A stretch of DNA of 5,935 nt from Clostridium sp. CAG:1024 (GTDB lineage Bacteria; Bacillota; Clostridia; Christensenellales; CAG-138): positions 1-5,935 of the forward strand of contig HF985525.1 in assembly GCA_000432015.1 (NCBI GenBank), given 5' to 3'. Both the position numbers and the translations under genes were made by a program. The notes under the pieces were generated by a model. The model made no database searches and was not told where the DNA came from. It saw only the letters and a program-made list of their open reading frames with translations. Shown piece by piece: positions 1-5,304 of the stretch (position 1 is its first letter; every line of letters starts with the position of its first letter).

Positions 1-38
1 TCGAGTCAGCCCCGTTATGACCACTTCGATACCTCTGC
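1..38 (-). tRNA. tRNA-Ser(CGA), 5' part only, cut by the window start
   Basis: Read on the minus strand from 38 to 1, this matches the 5' half of a serine tRNA. The 7-base acceptor strand GCAGAGG is followed by TA (positions 8-9). The D-arm then has a TCG...CGG stem around an AAGTGGTCATAA loop. After one G comes the anticodon-stem strand GCTGA and then CT-CGA, placing anticodon CGA exactly at the window edge. The 3' half (anticodon 3' strand, long variable arm, T-arm) lies outside, so the cloverleaf cannot be closed here. The AAGTGGT D-loop and the GCTGACTCGA segment are typical of bacterial tRNA-Ser. It lies 36 bases downstream of tadA on the same strand. In Bacillus subtilis the same neighbourhood holds tRNA-Ser, tadA, the SRP RNA and dnaX, which is established context rather than something seen here. 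Confidence 0.85.
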
Positions 39-51
39 ATGCTTTGCATGC
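37..51 (-). repeat. GCATGC-AAA-GCATGC inverted repeat in the pre-tRNA leader
   Basis: On the minus strand GCATGC (51-46), AAA (45-43) and GCATGC (42-37) can form a 6-bp hairpin with a 3-base loop. It covers the predicted 5' leader of the tRNA-Ser transcript and includes the first two bases of the mature tRNA (38-37). No T-run follows, so it is not a rho-independent terminator for tadA. It may be a leader structure near the RNase P cleavage site, or chance, since GCATGC is itself a palindrome. Confidence 0.4.
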
Positions 52-58
52 GGGAATT

Positions 59-87
59 AGTATACCGTAAAAGCTTAAAAATTGCAA
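59..87 (-). promoter_or_regulatory. Promoter for tRNA-Ser, overlapping the 3' end of tadA
   Basis: On the minus strand a -35 box TTGCAA (87-82) and a -10 box TATACT (64-59) are separated by 17 bases, the optimal sigma-A spacing. Transcription would start near 52, giving a leader of about 14 bases before the tRNA. The -35 box lies inside the last codons of tadA. The tRNA therefore need not depend only on read-through from the ecf-truA-tadA unit. Confidence 0.65.
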
Positions 88-554
88 CGTTTTCCCGCAA
101 AGAAATCTGAAAGAAGTTTCGCGCACTCTTCTTCAAGAATACCGCCAACCGTCTTTACGCTGTGCAAAAACCAATGATCCGTTAGATCCGCGACCGAACC
201 GCAGCAGCCCGCCCGCGAATCATATGCGCCGTAAACGAGCGTGGAAAGCCGAAGATTTACCGCCGCCCCCGCACACATGGCGCAGGGTTCGAGCGTCACG
301 AACAGCGTACAATCGGAAAGACGCCCGCCGCGCAATTTTGCCGCAGTCTGCATGGCGAGCAGTTCCGCATGTGCGGTCAGATCCTGCCGCTGTACGCTGC
401 GATTGTGCTCCCTTGCAATCACTACGCCGCCGCACATCACAACGGCGCCGACCGGCACTTCTCCCTCTCCCGCCGCAGTCTCCGCTTCGAGAAGTGCCAA
501 GCGCATCCCTTCCTCAAGCGCAGTCTGCATCATCGTTTGCCCATTCTCCATCAC
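75..554 (-). CDS. tadA: tRNA-specific adenosine deaminase TadA
   Basis: TadA converts the wobble adenosine (A34) of tRNA-Arg(ACG) to inosine as a zinc-dependent homodimer in the cytoplasm, and is usually essential. The 159-residue product has the full cytidine-deaminase-fold active site: HAE at residues 62-64 (zinc ligand H62, proton shuttle E64) and PCAMC at 90-94 (zinc ligands C91 and C94). EVPVGAV at 32-38 and the C-terminal ECAKLLSDFF helix region are strongly TadA-like and distinguish it from cytidine or guanine deaminases. Length is normal. The GTG at 554 overlaps the truA stop as GTGA. An ATG directly after it (551) is the alternative start, and the family N-terminus could even begin a few residues later. 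The ribosome site AGGAGGT (573-567) sits 12 bases before the GTG, which favours the GTG. The gene is the last protein gene of the ecf-truA-tadA unit. Confidence 0.95.
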   Translation of the reverse strand: MMENGQTMMQTALEEGMRLALLEAETAAGEGEVPVGAVVMCGGVVIAREHNRSVQRQDLTAHAELLAMQTAAKLRGGRLSDCTLFVTLEPCAMCAGAAVNLRLSTLVYGAYDSRAGCCGSVADLTDHWFLHSVKTVGGILEEECAKLLSDFFAGKRCNF

Positions 555-1321
555 AGCGAACGCAATACCTCCTGCGTATCAAATCCTTCATAGCAGACGC
601 GATACAGCGTCAAACCGTGCGCCGGTGCCGTCGCCCCCGCGTCACTGCGTTTTGTGCTTTCAAGCGCAAGGCCGATCGCATCCGCGCCACGCTTTCCCGC
701 ACCGATCTCCAACATCGTGCCCGTCAAAATGCGCACCATGTTATACAAAAAACCGTTGCCTGCAACGTCATAGTGCAGCAGCGCGCCCTCCTGCGTCCAC
801 TCCGACAGCGTAACGGTGCGCACGGTATTCTCCATCGTCACGCCTGCGGACATAAACGCACGAAAATCATGCGTACCGAGAACATCCGCCGCGGCGCTTT
901 GCATTGCTGTGACGTCCGGCGTTCCGTGCAGGTGTAGCGCCGTATTCCTCGTGAACACGCGCGCATGCGGACCAAGCTGCACGGTATACCGATACTGCTT
1001 CTGCTTTGCGGAAAATCTCGAATGGAACGATCCGTCCGTTTCATCGGAATACAGGATACGAATATCATGCGGCAAGTGCGTATTCAGTGCGATTGCAAAT
1101 TTATCCGCATTCATACGCGCCGCCGTATCAAAATGCGCGACCTGCGCGAGCGCATGCACGCCGCTGTCCGTCCGGCCGGAGCCATGCAGACTGACCGACT
1201 CGCCCGTCGTCTCAAAGATCGCCCGCTCGATCAGCGCCTGAACGGCGATCCCGTTGGGCTGCGTCTGCCAGCCGACATACTGCGTTCCGTCATATTCAAT
1301 GATCAAGCGGATCCTGCGCAT
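551..1321 (-). CDS. truA: tRNA pseudouridine(38-40) synthase TruA
   Basis: TruA isomerises uridines 38, 39 and 40 in the anticodon stem-loop of many tRNAs to pseudouridine. It needs no cofactor and works as a cytoplasmic homodimer. The 256-residue protein shows the N-terminal IEYDGTQYVGWQ segment (8-19), the catalytic GRTDSGVHA motif (49-57) with nucleophile D52, a central DFRAF segment, and the GNGFLYNMVR segment of the C-terminal half. Length is close to the usual 245-270. The ATG at 1321 shares its A with the TGA stop of ecfT (TGATG). An AAGGTGAT stretch lies upstream as a modest ribosome site, so translation is probably coupled to ecfT. Placement behind ecfT is the standard Firmicutes arrangement. 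The end overlaps tadA by 4 bases. Confidence 0.97.
   Translation of the reverse strand: MRRIRLIIEYDGTQYVGWQTQPNGIAVQALIERAIFETTGESVSLHGSGRTDSGVHALAQVAHFDTAARMNADKFAIALNTHLPHDIRILYSDETDGSFHSRFSAKQKQYRYTVQLGPHARVFTRNTALHLHGTPDVTAMQSAAADVLGTHDFRAFMSAGVTMENTVRTVTLSEWTQEGALLHYDVAGNGFLYNMVRILTGTMLEIGAGKRGADAIGLALESTKRSDAGATAPAHGLTLYRVCYEGFDTQEVLRSL
567..573 (-). promoter_or_regulatory. Ribosome binding site of tadA inside truA
   Basis: AGGAGGT on the minus strand is a near-perfect Shine-Dalgarno sequence within the last codons of truA. Its spacing is long: 12 bases to the GTG at 554 and 15 to the ATG at 551. This makes the GTG the better choice, though translational coupling to truA may allow either. 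Confidence 0.6.
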
Positions 1322-2127
1322 CAGCCGATCACCTTGGAAAGCACGACCGTTACCGCCATCAGCACGGCCATCAGCAGCAGTGCAACGCCGTCCGCGGGAT
1401 GCAGATGCAGTTCCCGCATCCGCGTCCTGCCCTCGCCGCCATGGTAACAGCGGGATTCCATCGCCATTGCAAGCTCATCCGCACGGCGGAACGCCGAGAC
1501 GAACAGCGGTACCAGGATCGGAATCATACTCTTTGCGCGCGCGATCAAATTGCCGCTTGTAAAATCTGCACCGCGCGCCATCTGTGCCTTTTGGATGCGC
1601 TCGACCTCTTCCATAAGCGTCGGAATGAAGCGCAGCGCGATCGTCATCATCATGGCAAGCTCATGCGCGGGGAATTTGAACACGGAGAGCGGCTTCAGCA
1701 ATCGCTCGATGCCGTCCGTCAATGCGATCGGTGAGGTCGTCAGTGTTAAAAGCGACGTGCCCGCAACAAGCAGCAGCAGGCGAAGGGTCATAAAGATCGC
1801 CTGACGCAGCGCTTCTTCGGTGATGCGGATCACCCACCAGGAGAACAGAACCGTCTCGCCCTGCGTAAAGAATACATTGATAAGGAACATGAACACGAGC
1901 AGCCAGCGGATCGGCCGGATCGACGACAGCAGATAGCTGATCGGCACGCGGGCAAGATACACCGTCACGATCACAAACAATGCGGGCAGCAGGAACACCG
2001 GCATACTCTTAACAAGGAATACCAGCACGATATACGCGATCATGAGCACGATCTTCGTGCGCGGATCCAGACGATGAATGCAGCTGTCTCCGGGCAGGAA
2101 TTGTCCAAGCGTCATTTTCGTTCCCAT
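1321..2127 (-). CDS. ecfT: ECF transporter transmembrane coupling protein EcfT
   Basis: EcfT is the membrane scaffold of energy-coupling factor importers. It links the EcfA1/EcfA2 ATPases to interchangeable substrate-binding S-components. The 268-residue product begins near a conserved region (SCIHRLDPRTK, 15-25) and has strongly hydrophobic segments at roughly 26-60, 72-88, 110-130 and 246-264. A cytoplasmic helical region between them carries the two coupling motifs. The first is ARG at 184-186 (in QMARGAD). The second reads SRC at 225-227 (in MESRCYHGGEGRT), where ARG is more usual. The frame is open upstream to 2295, but that stretch overlaps ecfA2 and is not EcfT-like. The ATG at 2127 has an excellent ribosome site and lies 4 bases after the ecfA2 stop. 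The stop overlaps the truA start by one base. Being a shared module, it should serve several S-components, plausibly including the QueT encoded divergently in this window. Confidence 0.95.
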   Translation of the reverse strand: MGTKMTLGQFLPGDSCIHRLDPRTKIVLMIAYIVLVFLVKSMPVFLLPALFVIVTVYLARVPISYLLSSIRPIRWLLVFMFLINVFFTQGETVLFSWWVIRITEEALRQAIFMTLRLLLLVAGTSLLTLTTSPIALTDGIERLLKPLSVFKFPAHELAMMMTIALRFIPTLMEEVERIQKAQMARGADFTSGNLIARAKSMIPILVPLFVSAFRRADELAMAMESRCYHGGEGRTRMRELHLHPADGVALLLMAVLMAVTVVLSKVIG

Positions 2128-2130
2128 CCA

Positions 2131-2140
2131 ATCACCTCCC
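2131..2140 (-). promoter_or_regulatory. Ribosome binding site that fixes the ecfT start
   Basis: GGGAGGTGAT on the minus strand overlaps the ecfA2 stop codon, with GGAGG ending 7 bases before the ATG at 2127. This is close to full anti-Shine-Dalgarno complementarity and selects 2127 over the open but non-homologous upstream frame. Confidence 0.85.
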
Positions 2141-2980
2141 CGCGCGCTCCAACAGCGCATCCCGCAGCTCGTCCATACGCACGATGCCCGCGGGCAGGTC
2201 GATCCCACGCTCCCGCAGCATTCGCGCAAGCGACGTTGCCTGCGGTACGGAAAGCCCCATTGCCTCCAACTCCTCCGCGCGGGAGAATACTTCACCCGGC
2301 GTTCCGAGCATGACGAGCCTGCCGCGGTTCAAGACTGCGAGCCGCGTTGCATAGCGCGCAACGTCATCCATGGAATGCGACACCATGATGATCGTACAGC
2401 CCGTCTCCCTGCGCAGCGTGTCCAGCAGCGATAGTATCTGCCTCCTGCCGCGCGGATCGAGACCTGCCATCGGCTCGTCGAGCGCCAGATATTTCGGCCG
2501 CATCGCAAGAATCCCCGCCAACGCCGTTCTGCGCTTTTCGCCGCCGGACAAATCAAAAGGCGACTGCTCGGCGAATCGCTCCGGATCGAGCCCGACAAGT
2601 GCAAGCGTCTCAACGGCGCGCTGCCGTGCCTCCTCCGGGGAAAGGCCAAGATTCTTCGGGCCAAAGGCCACGTCCTCCGCTACGGTCTCTTCGAACAGTT
2701 GATACTCCGGGTACTGGAACACGAGTCCGACGCGCTTTAAGGCTTCTCTTCTCTGTTTTTTATCGCGCGTATCAAAGCCGTCTACCAGTACGCTTCCGCC
2801 GGTGGGCAGCAAAAGGCCGTTCAAATGCTGCATAAACGTGCTCTTTCCGGAGCCCGTATGCCCGATCACGCCGAGAAATTCGCCCTCTTCGATCGTGAGC
2901 GTCAATCCGTCCAGCGCCGTGAACCGCAGCGCGCTTTCCGCCATGTAGGCGTGGGTCAGTTGTTCGATAACGATTGCCAT
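2132..2980 (-). CDS. ecfA2: ECF transporter ATPase EcfA2
   Basis: This is the second ATPase of the ECF energising module, working as a heterodimer with EcfA1 under EcfT. The 282 residues show Walker A GHTGSGKST (40-48), the Q-loop FQYPEYQLFEETV (Q89, the EcfA2-type version), signature LSGGE (144-148), Walker B YLALDEP (D168, E169), and switch histidine H202 in VSHSMDD. A C-terminal extension (about 225-282) is typical of EcfA proteins. The signature ends in Glu where Gln is canonical, and Met stands at the usual Thr position after DEP. The ATG at 2980 aligns with the family N-terminus (MAIVIEQLTHAY). It lies inside the last codons of ecfA1, a 25-base overlap. The ribosome site there is weak (a GGCGGAT-like stretch), suggesting translational coupling. 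Upstream codons to 3061 are in frame but belong to the overlap with ecfA1 and do not look like this family. Confidence 0.96.
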   Translation of the reverse strand: MAIVIEQLTHAYMAESALRFTALDGLTLTIEEGEFLGVIGHTGSGKSTFMQHLNGLLLPTGGSVLVDGFDTRDKKQRREALKRVGLVFQYPEYQLFEETVAEDVAFGPKNLGLSPEEARQRAVETLALVGLDPERFAEQSPFDLSGGEKRRTALAGILAMRPKYLALDEPMAGLDPRGRRQILSLLDTLRRETGCTIIMVSHSMDDVARYATRLAVLNRGRLVMLGTPGEVFSRAEELEAMGLSVPQATSLARMLRERGIDLPAGIVRMDELRDALLERAGR

Positions 2981-3786
2981 ATTGCATCCGCCGTTTCTGT
3001 TATGGTCATGGGGTCTCCGAGGAGCGGCATTCCACCCTCGATCAGCGCATCGCGCAGCCAAACGGTCTCCGGAACATCCAATCCGAGCGCCCGCAGCTCC
3101 GCGCTTCGCCGGAATACCTCGCGCGGCGTACCGGAGAACTGGAGCTTTCCACCGCCCATCACGACCACGCGGTCACAGGAAAGCGTTTCCTCCATGAACT
3201 GCGTGATCATCACGACCGTGAGCCCCGTTTCCCTGTGGAGCCGCTTCACGATCTCCAGCACCTCGCGCCGCCCCTCCGGGTCGAGCATCGCGGTCGCTTC
3301 GTCCAGCACGAGCACCTCCGGCTGCATCGCAAGCATGCCGGCAATGGCGATGCGCTGTTTCTGGCCCCCCGAAAGCGCGTGGCTTGCCTTGTCCGCATAG
3401 GCTGTCATGCCGACACTCTCGAGCGCCGCATCCACTCGGCCGCGGATCTCTTTCGGCGGAACGCCGAGGTTTTCGGGACCGAATCCCACGTCCTCTTCCA
3501 CGATCGTCGTTACAAGCTGGTTGTCGGGGTTCTGAAACACCATTCCGACACGCTGCCGGATCGCAAGGAGCGCGTCCTCATTCTTCGTATCCATGCCGTC
3601 GATCGTCACATTTCCGCCTGTCGGTAGCAGCAGCCCGTTCAGATGTTTTGCAAGCGTGCTCTTGCCGGAGCCGTTATGCCCGACAATGGCGAGCATCTCT
3701 CCGGCCTCGATGGTCATGGTCACGCCGGAAAGCGCGTTCTGCGCCGCGCCCTCATAGCGATAGCTTACGTTGTTCAGCTCCAGCAT
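2956..3786 (-). CDS. ecfA1: ECF transporter ATPase EcfA1, with Gln at the switch-histidine position
   Basis: This is the first ATPase of the ECF energising module and probably the first gene of the minus-strand unit. The 276 residues carry Walker A GHNGSGKST (36-44), the EcfA1-type Q-loop FQNPDNQLVTTIVEEDVGFGP (Q85), canonical signature LSGGQ (138-142), Walker B VLVLDEA (D162, E163) and D-loop MLDPEGR. The switch region reads ITQFMEE: residue 196 is Gln (codon CAG) where family members normally have His (ITHxMEE). Everything else in the ATPase core is intact, so this looks like a substitution rather than decay. The ATG at 3786 fits the family start (MLELNNVSYRY). It has GGAG 8 bases upstream and a promoter about 40 bases upstream. 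In many Firmicutes rplQ precedes this gene; here the neighbour is instead a divergent amidohydrolase-queT unit. Confidence 0.96.
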   Translation of the reverse strand: MLELNNVSYRYEGAAQNALSGVTMTIEAGEMLAIVGHNGSGKSTLAKHLNGLLLPTGGNVTIDGMDTKNEDALLAIRQRVGMVFQNPDNQLVTTIVEEDVGFGPENLGVPPKEIRGRVDAALESVGMTAYADKASHALSGGQKQRIAIAGMLAMQPEVLVLDEATAMLDPEGRREVLEIVKRLHRETGLTVVMITQFMEETLSCDRVVVMGGGKLQFSGTPREVFRRSAELRALGLDVPETVWLRDALIEGGMPLLGDPMTITETADAIWQSLSNN

Positions 3787-3824
3787 GTTCTAAGCTCCGT
3801 TTCTTCGCTGTCATGTAACAACTC

Positions 3825-3853
3825 AGTATAGCATGTGCATCCGCGTCGAACAA
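3825..3853 (-). promoter_or_regulatory. Promoter of the ecfA1-ecfA2-ecfT-truA-tadA unit
   Basis: On the minus strand TTGTTC (3853-3848) and TATACT (3830-3825) are 17 bases apart. A TG one base before the -10 box (TGCTATACT) makes it an extended -10 promoter. Transcription should begin near 3818, leaving a leader of about 30 bases with a GGAG ribosome site before the ecfA1 ATG. That is too short for a riboswitch. The -35 box matches only its TTG half, but the extended -10 compensates. Confidence 0.65.
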
Positions 3854-3864
3854 GCGCAAGCGCT
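3853..3864. promoter_or_regulatory. 12-base dyad AGCGC-AA-GCGCT, possible operator
   Basis: AGCGC (3853-3857) and GCGCT (3860-3864) form a perfect inverted repeat around AA. It abuts and overlaps by one base the -35 box of the ecfA1 promoter, in the control region between the two divergent units. It might bind a repressor. It is short and no known regulator is recognised, so chance in a GC-rich region remains likely. The rest of 3865-3914 shows no further structure I can support. Confidence 0.25.
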
Positions 3865-3914
3865 ACTTTTTCGCCGAATTCCGTTAAAACGCCGCCGCCG
3901 GGTCGGAAAAGCCC

Positions 3915-3944
3915 TTGTCGCATCCCGCCGCAAAATGCTATAAT
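3915..3944 (+). promoter_or_regulatory. Promoter of the amidohydrolase-queT unit, predicting a leaderless transcript
   Basis: TTGTCG (3915-3920) and a perfect TATAAT (3939-3944) are 18 bases apart. A TG at 3936-3937 makes it an extended -10 (TGCTATAAT). With +1 normally 7 bases after the end of the -10 box, transcription should start at or within a base or two of the A of the ATG at 3951. No Shine-Dalgarno sequence lies in the intervening CTCCCC or just before it. Confidence 0.75.
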
Positions 3945-3950
3945 CTCCCC

Positions 3951-5300
3951 ATGAAAACACTATTGAAAAACATTCGCACACTCGTCACCTGCGACGATCA
4001 GGATCGCGTCTTACACAACGTCGATCTGCTGCTCGACGGCCCCTCCATCTGCGCGATCGGCCATATTCAGGAACCTGCAGACAACGTGATCGACTGCCGG
4101 CACATGTTTGTGTATCCGGGTCTCGTCAACACGCACCATCATCTCTACCAGTACTTCACGAGAAATCTGCCCGAGGTGCAGGGACTGGAGCTGTTTGACT
4201 GGCTGACGGCGCTCTATGAGATCTGGAAAAATCTCAATGAGGAAACGATCCGCTGTTCGTCGCTGGCCGGCATGGGCGAGCTTATGAAATACGGCTGCAC
4301 GACTTGCTTCGATCACCACTATGTGTTCCCGAAAGGCGCGGGCGAGCTCATCGGCGCGCAGTTTGCGGCGGCAGAACAGCTCGGCATCCGTATGCACGCT
4401 TCACGCGGCAGCATGAGCCTTTCCAGGAAGGACGGCGGCCTGCCCCCGGACTCCGTCGTACAGGATGTGGACGCCATTCTCTCCGACAGTGCGCGGCTCA
4501 TTGAGACCTGCCACGACGCGTCCGCGTTCTCCATGCGGCAAATGGTGCTTGCGCCCTGCTCGCCATTCTCTGTCACTGCGGATCTTCTGCGCGAGAGCGC
4601 GGTGCTCGCCCGGCAGTACGGCGTTCGTCTCCACACGCACCTTTGCGAAACGAAGGACGAGGAACGTTTTACCCTCGAAACGACCGGGATGCGGCCCTAC
4701 GCCTATATGGAATCTCTCGGCTGGACGGGCAGCGACGTGTTCTATGCGCACGGCATCCATTTCAACGACGAGGAGCTGCGAAGCCTTGCTTCCACGCAGA
4801 CAGGCGTGGCGCACTGCCCCTGTTCCAACATGAAACTGTCGAGCGGCGTTGCGCGCATTCCCGAAATGCTCGCGCTCGGCGTCCCCGTTGGGCTTGCAGT
4901 AGACGGCAGCGCCTCCAACGACGCGTCCAACCTCATGGAAGAGATCCGCACGGCGTATCTGCTGCACCGTTTGACGGCCGGCGACAAAGCGCCGACGGGC
5001 TATGATCTGCTCAAAATGGCGACCCGCGGCAGCGCGCGGCTGCTCGGACGCAGCGACATCGGCGAGCTTTCTCCGGGCAAAGCCGCAGACTTCTTTGCGA
5101 TCGACACACGCCGGATCGAAATGCTTTGCGCGGATCGTGATGCCGCAGATCTGTTCGGCACGGTCGGCTGGCACCTTCCGGCAGACCTCGTGTATGTGAA
5201 CGGCAGAAAGACCGTTGAAAACGGCAGACTGCTCACCGTTGACGAAGACCGGCTCCTCCGTGACGGCAAAGCGGCCGTCGCTCGTCTGTTGGAGGCGTGA
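3951..5300 (+). CDS. Amidohydrolase-family purine-type deaminase, closest to 8-oxoguanine deaminase
   Basis: This is a 449-residue COG0402 amidohydrolase, a cytoplasmic metal-dependent deaminase of heterocyclic substrates. The single-metal site is complete: NTHHH at 60-64 (metal ligands H62 and H64), HTHLCET at 228-234 (metal ligand H230, acid/base E233), AHGIH with H267, and VDGSASND with metal ligand D318. The RGSMS (152-156), GGLPPD and LAPCSPFSVT (200-209) stretches resemble the group annotated as 8-oxoguanine deaminase, which also contains hydroxyatrazine-type hydrolases. Pseudomonas Pa0142 is the characterised 8-oxoguanine deaminase of this group. Exact substrate is inference; deaminases for guanine, adenosyl compounds or a deazaguanine analogue are alternatives. 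The ATG at 3951 is chosen because the family N-terminus starts there; the frame is open from a TTG at 3915, but that lies on the promoter. queT follows after 4 bases, so a joint role is plausible. Confidence 0.88.
   Translation: MKTLLKNIRTLVTCDDQDRVLHNVDLLLDGPSICAIGHIQEPADNVIDCRHMFVYPGLVNTHHHLYQYFTRNLPEVQGLELFDWLTALYEIWKNLNEETIRCSSLAGMGELMKYGCTTCFDHHYVFPKGAGELIGAQFAAAEQLGIRMHASRGSMSLSRKDGGLPPDSVVQDVDAILSDSARLIETCHDASAFSMRQMVLAPCSPFSVTADLLRESAVLARQYGVRLHTHLCETKDEERFTLETTGMRPYAYMESLGWTGSDVFYAHGIHFNDEELRSLASTQTGVAHCPCSNMKLSSGVARIPEMLALGVPVGLAVDGSASNDASNLMEEIRTAYLLHRLTAGDKAPTGYDLLKMATRGSARLLGRSDIGELSPGKAADFFAIDTRRIEMLCADRDAADLFGTVGWHLPADLVYVNGRKTVENGRLLTVDEDRLLRDGKAAVARLLEA
5291..5295 (+). promoter_or_regulatory. 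Ribosome binding site of queT inside the deaminase gene
   Basis: GGAGG in the last codons of the deaminase gene (TTG GAG GCG TGA) lies 9 bases before the ATG at 5305. It fixes the queT start and rejects the in-frame upstream codons from 5215, which overlap the deaminase. Confidence 0.8.
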
Positions 5301-5304
5301 TCAC

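Noticed and set aside
37..51. Rho-independent terminator after tadA
   Set aside because: The hairpin lacks a following T-run on the minus strand and its second arm enters the tRNA gene.
224..937. Long plus-strand open frames over tadA and truA
   Set aside because: They are antisense to two clearly recognised genes and their translations are rich in Arg, Pro, Ser and Cys with no family resemblance, as expected for GC-rich shadow frames.
2128..2295. Longer form of ecfT starting at 2295
   Set aside because: The extra 56 residues overlap ecfA2 in another frame and look nothing like EcfT, while a near-perfect ribosome site precedes the ATG at 2127.
2981..3061. Longer form of ecfA2 starting at 3061
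   Set aside because: The extra residues overlap ecfA1 and are not ABC-ATPase-like; the family N-terminus begins at 2980.
3787..3950. preQ1 or other riboswitch in the divergent intergenic region
   Set aside because: Both promoters leave leaders of about 0 and 30 bases, and no preQ1-type core sequence was recognised by eye on either strand.
4401..5174. 257-codon minus-strand open frame inside the deaminase gene
   Set aside because: It mirrors the deaminase reading frame, lacks a ribosome site and its composition is shadow-like (Arg/Ala/His rich). The plus-strand gene has complete metal-site motifs.
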